Made by a program: the position numbers and the translations under genes. A stretch of DNA of 64,000 bases from assembly GCA_019695055.1 (NCBI GenBank), contig JAIBAT010000150.1, forward strand, positions 121,821 to 185,820. Direction: 5' to 3'. The notes beneath the pieces are model-generated. The model made no database searches and was not told the DNA's origin. It saw only the letters and a list, made by a program, of their open reading frames with translations. How positions within the stretch are numbered: the stretch's first letter is position 1; each line of letters opens with the position of its first letter. Shown piece after piece: positions 9,852 to 18,926 of the stretch. Origin of the DNA: Candidatus Sumerlaeaceae bacterium (GTDB lineage: Bacteria > Sumerlaeota > Sumerlaeia > Sumerlaeales > Sumerlaeaceae).

Positions 9852-11273
9852 ATGACCCATCCGTTGCACCAGCCGCCTGGCCCAGCCCGGCTAATAATTA
9901 TTTGTCTGCTGACAGCGGTGCCGCTGGCACTTCTCATCCAGATGGTGGGTTTTTGTGGCGTCAATGTGCCGGTTCACGACGAGTGGCATCTCGTCGACAT
10001 GTTTGACCGAAGCTACTCAGGTACTCTGACCTGGGATTACCTTTGGCTGATGCGAAACGAACACCGGATATTCTTTCCACTGCTGTTGTTGCTGGGACTT
10101 GGCCGTCTTAGTCACTGGGATTTACGTTGGGAACTGTGGGCGAATGTGGCCATCGTGGCGGCGGTGTTCGGCATAACCGCCTGGCAAATAGTCAGTACCT
10201 CGCGCCGATTGCCAGGTCGGCTGGCCTGGTGGTTGCTTCCGTTGGTCTCGCTCGTCTTCTTCTCGCTCAGCCAGTTGGAGATGTGGGTCTGGGGAATCAC
10301 GGTCACCAACACTATGAGCGTGTTCTTTGTCGTTTCCTCGACCCTGCTGCTGGCGAACAGCCATGGGAGAACGGGGTGGGTCCTGGGGTCTCTGGCGCTC
10401 GCAGTATGCGCGTCATTTTCCTTTGGCACCGGTCTCGCAGTGTGGCCCGCAGGGGCTTTGTGTCTGCTGGGATTGCCGGTGACTCAGCAGCGGCGATGGC
10501 GACTTTTTGCCTTCTGGTTTTTGGCGGGGGCCATCTGTGTGGGACTGTATTTTCAGGGGTACAACCACAATCCTGCGCGGTATCGGGAAACAGGCTTTCT
10601 GGAGACGTGGGGCCTGTTTGCCAATTATTTCTGTGCATGCCTTGGCGGGCCGGTAAGCAGCGCCAGCACGAACGGGGCCATGTGGGCCGGGGTGCTGGCC
10701 ATCTATGTGCTCATCGGGCTCAGTTGGTACCTGGTGAGGTCGGGCGCCATGACCGGGCCGCAACTGCTCCCCTACTGGGTGCTCGCCATTGATGCGGCAT
10801 TGATGACGGGGTTTGTCGCGGTGGGAAGGTTTCGTTTCAGTGCCGCACAGGCAATGTCATCCCGGTATGTCATCTTCGCTTCGCCGTTGTGGGTTTCGGT
10901 CGCCTGCGTCCTGTGGTTTACCATGGCAAGTCTTCGCGCGGGGACACCGCGCGGTTTTGAGCGGGGCATGCGATTGTTTATACTGGGAACCCTGACGGCG
11001 GCCATCGCCGGTTCCATCATCTTCCTTAATGTCTGGTCCGGGGACGAGGTGGTGGGGTTTCGCGAACAAATGCTGAAGCACCATGAAGCGGCTGAGTACA
11101 TGCGGGGCGAGATGCACACCCAGTGCGATTATTACTATATGCACCGCTTGAATCCAAAGCCCGACATGGTACGCAGGCTTGTACCCATCCTGATGAAATG
11201 GAAATTGTCGGATTTCCACGACCCAGCCGCACCGCAGGCGACTCTTTACTGGCAGCTTCCCTCCCTGAGGTAG
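9852..11273 (+). CDS. Polytopic membrane protein, possible GT-C-like
   Basis: A 473-residue protein. The ATG at 9852 gives a short polar N-terminus directly before the first helix; an upstream in-frame start at 9762 would overlap the previous gene. About ten transmembrane segments are visible. The first periplasmic loop carries VPVHDEWHLVDMF, an acidic HDEW motif reminiscent of the catalytic loop of GT-C glycosyltransferases, and then LMRNEHRIFFP. The C-terminus is soluble and short, with QCDYYYMHRLNPKPD. No family is recognised with confidence. Position between two other large membrane proteins suggests envelope glycan or lipid-linked sugar work. Confidence 0.6.
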   Translation: MTHPLHQPPGPARLIIICLLTAVPLALLIQMVGFCGVNVPVHDEWHLVDMFDRSYSGTLTWDYLWLMRNEHRIFFPLLLLLGLGRLSHWDLRWELWANVAIVAAVFGITAWQIVSTSRRLPGRLAWWLLPLVSLVFFSLSQLEMWVWGITVTNTMSVFFVVSSTLLLANSHGRTGWVLGSLALAVCASFSFGTGLAVWPAGALCLLGLPVTQQRRWRLFAFWFLAGAICVGLYFQGYNHNPARYRETGFLETWGLFANYFCACLGGPVSSASTNGAMWAGVLAIYVLIGLSWYLVRSGAMTGPQLLPYWVLAIDAALMTGFVAVGRFRFSAAQAMSSRYVIFASPLWVSVACVLWFTMASLRAGTPRGFERGMRLFILGTLTAAIAGSIIFLNVWSGDEVVGFREQMLKHHEAAEYMRGEMHTQCDYYYMHRLNPKPDMVRRLVPILMKWKLSDFHDPAAPQATLYWQLPSLR

Positions 11274-11295
11274 GGGGAATAGGCGGATTAGGGGA

Positions 11296-11478
11296 TTAGT
11301 GTGTGGTTTCGGCGTCTGCAGATGACGTGGACACGGCGTCGACCGCCGGCTTGACTTGAAGATTGATGGTACGCCCAGCGCCTTCAGCTGCAGGCACTTG
11401 GGGTTCAGGGGCTTTGCGCCCACAGGCCGTGGCCATGATGAGGATCGCGAGGATTCCCGCGATGGGGAGGAACTTCAT
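11296..11478 (-). CDS. Small putative lipoprotein
   Basis: A 60-residue product. The ATG at 11478 gives the signal MKFLPIAGILAILIMATAC, with the lipobox-like ATAC and Cys at about residue 19. Mature residues (GRKAPEPQVPAAEGAG...) are Pro/Ala-rich with no recognisable fold. The gene is convergent with the membrane protein ending at 11273. It resembles the small, poorly conserved outer-membrane lipoproteins often scattered in diderm genomes. Confidence 0.6.
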   Translation of the reverse strand: MKFLPIAGILAILIMATACGRKAPEPQVPAAEGAGRTINLQVKPAVDAVSTSSADAETTH

Positions 11479-11556
11479 TTGGACTCTCAGAGAACGATTG
11501 AAACGTGAAGCGTAAAACAATTTATTGGCACCCGGGGCTCAGATACCCGGCAGTTA

Positions 11557-11637
11557 CTACTTCTTCTTTGCGCCCTTCTTAGGAGCGGCCTTCTTCTTGG
11601 CTGCGGGCTTCTTAGCGGCCTTCTTGGCTGTTGCCAT
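11557..11637 (-). CDS. 26-residue Lys/Ala-rich histone H1-like peptide
   Basis: On the minus strand an ATG at 11637 opens 26 codons ending in TAG at 11557-11559. The product is almost only Lys, Ala and Pro: it begins MATAKKAAKKPAAKKKAAPK and ends in KGAKKK, the pattern of eukaryotic histone H1 tails and of bacterial H1-like DNA-binding tails (HctA/AlgP/PhaF). An AGAGGTG ribosome site sits about nine bases upstream, and a consensus-like promoter is visible at 11689-11717. The composition implies binding to nucleic acid or another polyanion. It could be the stand-alone tail of a degraded longer gene, but the intact start, stop, Shine-Dalgarno box and promoter favour a real gene. Confidence 0.65.
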   Translation of the reverse strand: MATAKKAAKKPAAKKKAAPKKGAKKK

Positions 11638-11688
11638 TCTCAATCACCTCTGCTTTCTTATGTGGCATTGAATCTTTACAACACGCGA

Positions 11689-11717
11689 ATTCAACGTTCC
11701 CGCACCCTCGTTGTCAA
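11689..11717 (-). promoter_or_regulatory. Sigma-70-type promoter for the Lys/Ala-rich gene
   Basis: Reading the minus strand, a perfect -35 box TTGACA (complement of 11712-11717) is followed after exactly 17 bases by TTGAAT (complement of 11689-11694), a four-of-six match to the -10 consensus. Transcription would begin near 11682, leaving a leader of about 45 bases before the ATG at 11637. Confidence 0.5.
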
Positions 11718-11846
11718 ATAAAAGACGACATGCCTGCGAATTTTTTTTTCGTGCGGGATAGTAAGCGCGAATCACCTGATTTTTGAGTAGCATTGCAAAT
11801 CGGTATGGCGTTTGCTCCGCGTGAAAGCTGCCAACACAAGACACCC

Positions 11847-12125
11847 ATGACAGTCGCAAAAAAAGAAGTCACCATCATCAACGGCTCGGGTCTCCACCTG
11901 AGACCGGCAGCCGTGTTTGTGCAAACCGCCAACAAACACAAGAGCTGCGACGTATTCGTGACGCGTGACAGCACGCGCGTGAACGGCAAGAGCATCATGG
12001 GTCTGGTGATGCTGGCCGCGGCGAAAGATACCGTCATCATGATTGAGTGTGCAGGCGAGGGTGCCGAGGAAGCGCTGGCCGAGCTGGCAGCGTTGGTGGA
12101 GAACAGATTTGGAATGGAAACCTGA
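11847..12125 (+). CDS. ptsH: HPr family phosphocarrier protein
   Basis: A 92-residue HPr. The phosphorylatable His17 lies in GSGLHLRPAA, and Ser49 of the regulatory helix is in VNGKSIMGLVML. HPr takes phosphate from Enzyme I and hands it to PTS EIIA domains, or acts in regulation when phosphorylated on the Ser site. The ATG at 11847 fits the family length; an in-frame ATG at 11793 would add residues without family support. No other PTS gene is seen nearby. The adjacent glmU (12 bases downstream) shares the operon, so amino-sugar metabolism may be linked. Confidence 0.9.
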   Translation: MTVAKKEVTIINGSGLHLRPAAVFVQTANKHKSCDVFVTRDSTRVNGKSIMGLVMLAAAKDTVIMIECAGEGAEEALAELAALVENRFGMET

Positions 12126-12137
12126 CAGGAGCACTGG

Positions 12138-13499
12138 ATGAAGGATCTTGTTGCCGTAATCCTGGCCGCAGGCCAGGGCTCGCGAATGTACTCCGGGCTG
12201 CCGAAGGTGCTGCACAGTGTGGCGGGCCAGCCCATGCTGGACCATGTGCTGGAATCCATTGAGGCGCTGGAGCCTGAGCGTATCATCGTCGTGACTGGTT
12301 TCATGAGCGAGAAGGTGCGCGAACACTGTGGCAAGCGAGCTGTCTGCGTAAACCAGGATCGGCGCCTGGGCACAGCCCACGCCGTGCGGCAGGCCATTCC
12401 GCACCTCAATAAATTCAAGGGCGACGTGCTCGTGACAGTGGGCGACACCCCCCTAATCCAAACAGAAACGCTTAAGGAACTAATCAAGCGACGCCGCGCC
12501 CACCAGGTGGCCGCGACGGTGCTGACTACAGAGTTGGACAACCCGACCGGGTACGGCCGCGTGGTGCGCAATCGCGACGGAACCGTGCGCAAGATCGTGG
12601 AAGAGAAGGACACCAACGTCTACGAGGCGGCGATCAAAGAGATCAACACGGGTATCTATGTGTTCGATTGCCAGAAGATGCTGGAGGCGCTGCGACGCGT
12701 GGGCAACAAGAACGCCCAGAAGGAATATTATCTGACAGATACAATTGAGATCCTCGGGCGCCTGAACGATGAAGTCGAGGCGATGGTGGCGGACGACCCG
12801 ACGGAAATCATCGGCGTGAACTCGCGTGGTGATCTGGCGCGGGCCGAGGCATTCCTGCGGCGGCGTATCGCGGCAGCCGTCATGGAGCAGGGCGTCACCG
12901 TGATTGATCCGGCGACAACCTACATCGACAAGCAGGTTCAGATCGGACGCGACTCGGTGATCCAGCCGTTTACGATTCTGCAGGGACGCTGCAAAATCGG
13001 CGAAGCCTGCGAGATCGGCCCGCATGCCCATGTGCGTGACAGCGTCATCGGATCAGGCAGCAATTTCCGCTATTGTACCATCGAGGAAGCGGAGGTCGGC
13101 GACAACGTAAGCGTTGGCCCATATGCAAACATCCGCCCCGGAACAAGAGTAGGGTCCGATGCGCGGATCGGCACCTTCGTCGAGGTCACGCGCAGTTCGG
13201 TGGGCGACAGCACGGACATTTTACACCTGAGCTACATTGGTGATGCTGAAATCGGGAACCGCGCCTCGCTTGGCACGGGCAGCGTGACGGTGAATTACGA
13301 CGGAAAGCGCAAACTGCCCACGAAAATCGGGGACGATGTGTTCCTCGGGACCAACACGAAGCTCGTGGCACCGGTGGAGGTTGTGGCCGGCACGCGGGTG
13401 GCACACGATGAAATCCTGACGGGCAAGATCGGGAGTGTGTCCCCCAGTGCCAGCGGGACATCAAAAACCAAAGCCAGGGCGGCTCGCAAACGGCGTTAA
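12138..13499 (+). CDS. glmU: Bifunctional GlmU: GlcNAc-1-P uridyltransferase and GlcN-1-P acetyltransferase
   Basis: A 453-residue protein. The N-terminal nucleotidyltransferase domain has VILAAGQGSRM (residues 8-18) and the LPKVLH lysine motif. The Asp of VGDTPL is the metal ligand, and the middle holds GYGRVVR and EINTGIYVFD. The C-terminal left-handed beta-helix starts at about residue 250 with hexapeptide repeats (VIDPATTYID, IQPFTILQG, VGPYANIRPG), and SVTVNYDGKRK is the acetyltransferase region. It makes UDP-GlcNAc for peptidoglycan and LPS. The Lys/Arg-rich tail is normal. It directly follows the HPr gene. Confidence 0.95.
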   Translation: MKDLVAVILAAGQGSRMYSGLPKVLHSVAGQPMLDHVLESIEALEPERIIVVTGFMSEKVREHCGKRAVCVNQDRRLGTAHAVRQAIPHLNKFKGDVLVTVGDTPLIQTETLKELIKRRRAHQVAATVLTTELDNPTGYGRVVRNRDGTVRKIVEEKDTNVYEAAIKEINTGIYVFDCQKMLEALRRVGNKNAQKEYYLTDTIEILGRLNDEVEAMVADDPTEIIGVNSRGDLARAEAFLRRRIAAAVMEQGVTVIDPATTYIDKQVQIGRDSVIQPFTILQGRCKIGEACEIGPHAHVRDSVIGSGSNFRYCTIEEAEVGDNVSVGPYANIRPGTRVGSDARIGTFVEVTRSSVGDSTDILHLSYIGDAEIGNRASLGTGSVTVNYDGKRKLPTKIGDDVFLGTNTKLVAPVEVVAGTRVAHDEILTGKIGSVSPSASGTSKTKARAARKRR

Positions 13500-13552
13500 G
13501 TGCGGCGGATGAACGGCCGGGCTTTTTCGCCCGTGTGGCTTGACGACCGGCA

Positions 13553-15157
13553 GTGAATCCATGTTTCCTTGGCGATGTGACCAGCGACTCAACAGCACTC
13601 GCACTCTCGCGCGCAAATTTCTGGGCTCCTTTTGCGCTGCTTGCCATTGTGGCGCTGGCCCTCTATGGTAACACCCTCACATTGCACGGAGCCCTGCTGG
13701 ATGAGCCGGGAAATCTCTTTCATGCTCATCAAATGGTGGAGCGCTTTGTGGCGGAACCCTCACTCGCGAATCTACGGGCGGCCAAGGACCCAAACCGCCT
13801 GTTCCCGGTTTTCTATCTTTACCATTACAGCCTGACATCACTCCTGGGAAAAACTGCGCCGCCGCGGCATGCGGTGCAGATTGCCATTCTCTTGATGCAC
13901 CTGCTGCTTCTTGTTTGGGCCTTCCAGCGACTTCTGGGCAACGGATGGTGGGCTGTTCCCGCGGCGTTTTACTATCTCTTCTTCATCCCGGACGACTGGA
14001 ACTCAACGGCGTACAACTGGTACACGCTGATGACCAATGAGCCGCTGATGATGGTGCTGTTGGGCACATGGTGCACCTTGCTCGTCGTGGGCGCGGACAA
14101 AGCCGCTTCCAAGGCATGCAAAGCAGGCGTGGTCGCAGGACTCTTCCTGCTGGCCCTGATCATTGCATTTACAAAGGAGACTTCGGCGGCGTACCTGCCC
14201 GGCGTTGGGGTGCTTGCCGTTGTCGCCTGGCGACGCGGACGCGATCCCCTGGTTTGTGGTGCGGGTGTGGCGGCCTACGCTATCGCGGTGGCAACTTTTC
14301 TAATGTGCTATTCTCATGTCGTCGGGTTTGGACAGGCCGTGCCGTCCGGACTGCCGACTGATGGTTCGGCCGCGACGCGGTCCACACGAATCGCTTCGCT
14401 GCTTTTCGACAACTATGGGCTGCTAATGATACTGATCCCGGTTTCCTGGGGGTTTGCTGTCGCGGCGCGGCGTCGGGGAGTATCCACGAATTTCCACTTT
14501 GATCTCGAACTCGTGGCGTGGGCTTTCGCGTTGCCGACTTTGGTCCAGTATGCGCTCTGGCCAAATTTCCAACCGCGGCTGCTCTTGCCGCAATCGCTAC
14601 TGCTGGCGGGAATACTGGCGCTCTCCCTTTGGCGAATAGTCCAAGTTTTTAATGTGGGATGGCGACGTTCTGCAGGTACGGTGCTGGCATTGACAGTGGT
14701 ATGCTCCGTGGTATTTCTGGTGAACTCCCTCCTTTCGTTCCATAATTTTCGCCTGCTTTACCAGGCGAATGAAGCCTTGCGAGTGCGCGCGTACGAAACT
14801 GCGCGGGATCAATTGAAACCCGGCAATCGCCTGTTTGTGGCGATTCTGCCAGGCGACCAAATCTTCTACGAAATCGGCTGGCGCCTCCACTTCATCGATG
14901 GGCAAACCAATGAGGTGCTCGAACTCCAACCCGCCACTAAAAGCCAGGTCTCAAAGGGCGACGTCGTGCTCCTTCACCCGGAGATGAGCCGCGTCAAAAT
15001 GTCGGGCGACGGCATGTCGCGCGAAACCTTCCGCGAATCCGGAAACAAGTTTCTCCACACAGGATGGAGCGGGCTTGTTGGAGCATTACTGACCAGCAAG
15101 AACCCGTTTGAGACCCGCAGTGGCGGGAATCAGTACGAGGTGATTGGTCTCAAGTAG
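13553..15157 (+). CDS. Polytopic membrane protein, possible GT-C-like glycosyltransferase
   Basis: A 534-residue protein from a GTG at 13553. There are about ten hydrophobic helices. The first outward loop (LHGALLDEPGNLFHAHQM) contains a DE pair, followed by DPNRLFPVFYLYHYSL; this recalls both GT-C enzymes and the HDEW loop of the protein at 9852-11273. The C-terminal 130 residues after the last helix (about residue 400) form a soluble domain with no known match. It lacks clear homology to a named family. Alternative starts downstream cannot be excluded because the N-terminal 15 residues are polar and unconserved-looking. Confidence 0.55.
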   Translation: MNPCFLGDVTSDSTALALSRANFWAPFALLAIVALALYGNTLTLHGALLDEPGNLFHAHQMVERFVAEPSLANLRAAKDPNRLFPVFYLYHYSLTSLLGKTAPPRHAVQIAILLMHLLLLVWAFQRLLGNGWWAVPAAFYYLFFIPDDWNSTAYNWYTLMTNEPLMMVLLGTWCTLLVVGADKAASKACKAGVVAGLFLLALIIAFTKETSAAYLPGVGVLAVVAWRRGRDPLVCGAGVAAYAIAVATFLMCYSHVVGFGQAVPSGLPTDGSAATRSTRIASLLFDNYGLLMILIPVSWGFAVAARRRGVSTNFHFDLELVAWAFALPTLVQYALWPNFQPRLLLPQSLLLAGILALSLWRIVQVFNVGWRRSAGTVLALTVVCSVVFLVNSLLSFHNFRLLYQANEALRVRAYETARDQLKPGNRLFVAILPGDQIFYEIGWRLHFIDGQTNEVLELQPATKSQVSKGDVVLLHPEMSRVKMSGDGMSRETFRESGNKFLHTGWSGLVGALLTSKNPFETRSGGNQYEVIGLK

Positions 15158-15239
15158 ACAAACGGACAATCGCCCACCAAGCCCCGTCGCAAGCAATTAT
15201 AGTTGAAAAACTACATACATTTAATACTCAATCTGGGAA

Positions 15240-16313
15240 ATGCAATCCGCCAAACCCCGCTCTATCCTAAATATCATGGTCGCCACTGGATTTTTGCTTT
15301 TCTGGAGCACGGGAATCGGACTTATCCTGACCGCCCCGTCCGACGGAAGAAATAATACTTTTTTGTATTGCTTGGCTACGTTCGCAATACTGGCGGGTTT
15401 GGGCATGGCTGTTTTGCTGAACCGCCTCCTGGTGCGGTACGAGTGGGACGATGCGGGAATTGAAATCGTAGGGCCCATCAAACGGATTCACTTCCCGTGG
15501 GGCGACTTGATAGATTACAAGGTTTTGGGCTCTACGACGTACAGACTACAATCCACAAGCAAGCAGGTGCGAGTCTATACCGATTGCCTGCCTTTTGACT
15601 GCCCCCTGCAGGAGGAACTAGTTCAAAGAACCTCCAAGTTGCGTGCGACCAAGCTTAATGCCCTCCTTTCATGTGGAACTGCGGTTTTTAAGACACGGAT
15701 TGCCTCGATTCCCGTCGGCCGCATTGCTTGGTCGGGTACATCCGTTCAGCAAAAGGGTATGGCCGGAAATTGGCAAATCTCGCTGGCTGAACTTGAAAGC
15801 CTCCGAATCGAGGCCATTTCCCAGCATGGGATCCGAACCGGAACAATCCATTCCCTACGGTGCCGCGACCAGAAGCCACTCTACCTCGCGACCGAAATTG
15901 ATGACTTCGACCTCTTGTTGGCCTTGATTGCCCGAGTATCATCCAATGCGAAGATAATCGACCTGACCAAGGATTTCGCAGTCCCACTGAACAAAAAAGA
16001 AACTCCTGATACGGTCGAGTTAGAAATTGCTCTGATTTGCGAGAAACTCAAGAAGGCCCAGGACAACCTTCGGGGAATGTCGTGGATCCTTCCTCTAGCC
16101 ACCGTGGGGTTCACCTTTCTTCGGTGGCGGCAGTACACACAAGCCACACCGGAACCTCACAGCATTCGGGGATTCCTGCCCCAAGTGCTTCCTTTCCTGT
16201 TTGTGCTTATTCCGGCAGTCGCAATTGCTTTTTCACAGCACCGAACCACCAAGCGGCTTACCCGGCGCATGAGAGAATTGACCTCCGGGACTACCCAAAA
16301 CTCCGGAGATTAG
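15240..16313 (+). CDS. Hypothetical membrane protein
   Basis: A 357-residue protein. Two N-terminal helices (residues about 10-30 and 40-60) precede a soluble stretch with a PH-like YEWDDAGIEIVGPIKRIHFPWGDLIDYKVLG segment near residue 65-95. A second soluble region follows, then two C-terminal helices (about 280-298 and 313-330). The pattern of a membrane pair followed by a PH-like YdbS/bPH segment is suggestive but not proof. It converges with gyrA across a ten-base gap. The N-terminal region before the start has lower GC than the neighbours. Confidence 0.55.
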   Translation: MQSAKPRSILNIMVATGFLLFWSTGIGLILTAPSDGRNNTFLYCLATFAILAGLGMAVLLNRLLVRYEWDDAGIEIVGPIKRIHFPWGDLIDYKVLGSTTYRLQSTSKQVRVYTDCLPFDCPLQEELVQRTSKLRATKLNALLSCGTAVFKTRIASIPVGRIAWSGTSVQQKGMAGNWQISLAELESLRIEAISQHGIRTGTIHSLRCRDQKPLYLATEIDDFDLLLALIARVSSNAKIIDLTKDFAVPLNKKETPDTVELEIALICEKLKKAQDNLRGMSWILPLATVGFTFLRWRQYTQATPEPHSIRGFLPQVLPFLFVLIPAVAIAFSQHRTTKRLTRRMRELTSGTTQNSGD

Positions 16314-16322
16314 AGGTCGGAC

Positions 16323-18851
16323 CTACGCCTCTCCGCCGTTATCCGTTTCCGACTCGCCTTCGCCTTCCTCGTCGCTCTTTTCGGCGAGACGGGCCACGCC
16401 GATGACGGAGTCACCTTCTCCGAGGTTGATGAGCTTAACGCCCTGGGTGTTGCGCGAAATGGTGCGCATGGCCTTGACGCTGGTGCGGATGCTCATGCCG
16501 TTCTTGGTGATCATGATGAGCTCGTCGTCCTCGATGACTTCCTTGACGGCGACCACAAGGCCGTTGCGGTCGGTGGCCTTGATGTTGATGACGCCCTTGC
16601 CACCGCGGCTGATGAGGCGGTAATCATCGATATCGCTGCGCTTGCCGAAACCCTTGTCGCACACGGTGAGCAGTGTGGCGCCGGGGCGGGGCGTTTCGAG
16701 GCCGATGACGTAGTCCTTGCCGCTGAGCGTGATGCCGCGGACGCCACCGGTGAAGCGGCCCATGGGGCGCGCATCGGTCTCGTGGAACCGGACGGCCATG
16801 CCCTCGCGGGTGGCGAGCACGATTTCGCTCTGGCCGTTGGTCAGCTTCACGTCCACCAGCTCGTCGCCGTCCTCGATCTTGATGGCCTTGATGCCGGCCT
16901 TGCGCGGATTGTCGTACAGTGACAGGGATTGCTTGCAGACCTGCCCTTGGGCCGTCGCGAAGATGAGGAACTGGTTTTCCGTGAACTCCTTGACGGGCAG
17001 CACGGCACAGATCTTCTCGTTCGGCTCGAGCTGGAGCATGTTGACGACGGGGCGCCCCTTGGTGGCGCGGCCGCCCTGGGGCAGCTCGTATACCTTAAGC
17101 CAGTGGGCCTGACCACGGTCGGTAAAGAACATGAGGTAATTGTGCGTCGTGCCGACGAACAGGTGCTCCACCCAGTCCTCTTCCTTGGTCTCGGCGCCGG
17201 TGATGCCCTTGCCGCCGCGCTTTTGCTTGCGGTACTGGTCCGTGGGCGTGCGCTTGATGTAGCCGAGGTGGCTCATCGTGATGATCATGTTCTCATCGGC
17301 GATGAGGTCCTCAATGCCGAGCTCGCCGGTTTCATCGGTGATCTCGGTGCGGCGCTCATCGCCGTACTTGTCGCGTACTTCCTTGAGTTCCTTGCGGACG
17401 ATCTTCCAGACTTCCTTGATGTCGCCCAGCACGGCGCGGTAGCGCGCAATGGCGGAGCGCAGTTCGGCGCGCTCCTCGAGAAGCTTGTCCTTCTCGAGCT
17501 GGGTGAGGCGGGCAAGGCGCATGTCCAGGATGGCCTGGGCCTGCTCGGCGGACAGCGGCACGGCGGCCTTGATGTCCGGGTCGATCTCCTTGAGCATTTC
17601 CACCGGCACCTTGAACTTCGCCATAAGCTGGGCCTTGGCGTCGTCGGGGCTGGCGGCGTTGCGGATGATCTTGATGACGGCGTCGATGTTGTCCTGAACG
17701 ACGCAGAGGCCGTGGACGATGTGCAGGCGCTTCTCGGCGCGGTCGAGTTCGTAGCGTGTGCGGCGCACCACGACATCGCGGCGGTGGTTCAGGTAAAGCT
17801 GGATCATCTTCGGCAGGCTCAGGTAGCGCGGCCGACCATCCACGAGCGCGAGCATGATGATGCCGAACGTATTCTGCATCTGCGTGTGCTTGTAGAGGTT
17901 GTTGATGATGATCTCGGGAACTTCGCCCTTCTTCAACTCGATGACGATGCGCATGCCGTCGCGATCGCTCTCGTCGCGCAGGTCGCTGATGCCGGTGATC
18001 TTCTTGTCGCGGACGAGGTACGCGATTTCCTCGATGAGGCGTGACTTGTTGACCTGATAGGGAATCTCGCTGACAATGATGGCGTCGCGGCCACCCTTGA
18101 GCTGCTCGGTGCGCATGCGGGCGCGCATGACGACGCGGCCGCGGCCCGTGGAGTAGGCGTCGAGAATGCCCTTTCGGCCGTAGATATAGGCGCCGGTGGG
18201 GAAATCCGGACCCTTGATGTGCTTCATCAGGTCCGCCACGGTGACATCGGGCTTGTCGATCATCGCAATGCAGGCATCTATTGTCTCGCGCAGGTTATGC
18301 GGAGGAATATTGGTTGCCATACCGACGGCAATACCGCCACTGCCGTTGACCAGCAGGTTCGGGAATGCACTGGGTAAAACGCAGGGCTCATTGAGCGAAC
18401 CATCGTAGTTTGGCTGGAAGTCGACGGTGTTCTTGTCGAGATCCTGAAGCAGCAGCTCCGCCATGCGGGAAAGACGCGATTCTGTGTATCGCATGGCCGC
18501 GGGCGGGTCGCCGTCCACGGAACCAAAGTTACCCTGGCCATCAATGAGCGGGTAGCGGAGCGAGAAATCCTGGGCCATGCGGACAAGGGTGTCGTAAATG
18601 GCCGCGTCGCCGTGGGGGTGGTAGTTACCCATGACGGCACCGACGCTCTTGGCACTTTTTTCGGTTTTGTGGGTCGGCCCGAAACCAAGGTCGTGCATCG
18701 CGTAGATGATGCGGCGGTGGACGGGCTTGAGGCCGTCGCGCACATCGGGGAGAGCTCGGCCCACGATTACGCTCATGGCGTAATCGATATACGAGCTCTT
18801 CATCTCATCGTCGATGTTCCTGGGTATGACCTGTTCGCGGGGATCGGGCAT
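16323..18851 (-). CDS. gyrA: DNA gyrase subunit A
   Basis: An 842-residue gyrase subunit that introduces negative supercoils with GyrB. The active-site Tyr122 is in [13 protein letters not shown]. The winged-helix quinolone-binding region reads [11 protein letters not shown], with Ala at position 83 (Escherichia coli has Ser83) and Asp at 87. The C-terminal beta-pinwheel starts near residue 500, and the GyrA-box KQKRGGKG identifies gyrase and not topoisomerase IV. The tail is very acidic ([12 protein letters not shown]). No gyrB lies next to it. The 5' leader holds two short hairpins and the upstream region a long G-tract. Confidence 0.97.
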   Translation of the reverse strand: MPDPREQVIPRNIDDEMKSSYIDYAMSVIVGRALPDVRDGLKPVHRRIIYAMHDLGFGPTHKTEKSAKSVGAVMGNYHPHGDAAIYDTLVRMAQDFSLRYPLIDGQGNFGSVDGDPPAAMRYTESRLSRMAELLLQDLDKNTVDFQPNYDGSLNEPCVLPSAFPNLLVNGSGGIAVGMATNIPPHNLRETIDACIAMIDKPDVTVADLMKHIKGPDFPTGAYIYGRKGILDAYSTGRGRVVMRARMRTEQLKGGRDAIIVSEIPYQVNKSRLIEEIAYLVRDKKITGISDLRDESDRDGMRIVIELKKGEVPEIIINNLYKHTQMQNTFGIIMLALVDGRPRYLSLPKMIQLYLNHRRDVVVRRTRYELDRAEKRLHIVHGLCVVQDNIDAVIKIIRNAASPDDAKAQLMAKFKVPVEMLKEIDPDIKAAVPLSAEQAQAILDMRLARLTQLEKDKLLEERAELRSAIARYRAVLGDIKEVWKIVRKELKEVRDKYGDERRTEITDETGELGIEDLIADENMIITMSHLGYIKRTPTDQYRKQKRGGKGITGAETKEEDWVEHLFVGTTHNYLMFFTDRGQAHWLKVYELPQGGRATKGRPVVNMLQLEPNEKICAVLPVKEFTENQFLIFATAQGQVCKQSLSLYDNPRKAGIKAIKIEDGDELVDVKLTNGQSEIVLATREGMAVRFHETDARPMGRFTGGVRGITLSGKDYVIGLETPRPGATLLTVCDKGFGKRSDIDDYRLISRGGKGVINIKATDRNGLVVAVKEVIEDDELIMITKNGMSIRTSVKAMRTISRNTQGVKLINLGEGDSVIGVARLAEKSDEEGEGESETDNGGEA

Positions 18852-18887
18852 TGTTTCTCTCTATCTCTATCAGTTCAACGGGAAGTT

Positions 18888-18926
18888 GGCCCCGCCAATG
18901 GGGCCGTGGTTCCGAAGGTCCGGAAC
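18888..18926 (-). promoter_or_regulatory. Tandem hairpins in the gyrA 5' leader
   Basis: Two consecutive perfect six-base-pair dyads with six-base loops lie 37 bases upstream of the gyrA start: GGCCCC/GGGGCC at 18888-18905 and GTTCCG/CGGAAC at 18909-18926. Both would form in the gyrA leader transcript. No T-run follows on either strand, so a terminator is not evident. A repressor or mRNA-structure role is inference. Confidence 0.45.

Noticed and set aside
13518..13533. CGGGC-TTTTTC-GCCCG hairpin after glmU as a terminator
   Set aside because: The stem is only five base pairs and no T-run follows it; the T-run is inside the loop.
16929..18044. Long open frame of 371 codons on the plus strand inside gyrA
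   Set aside because: It is the antisense shadow of the gyrA coding sequence, with no ribosome site and a Leu/Val/Asp/Ala-rich product typical of GC-rich antisense frames.
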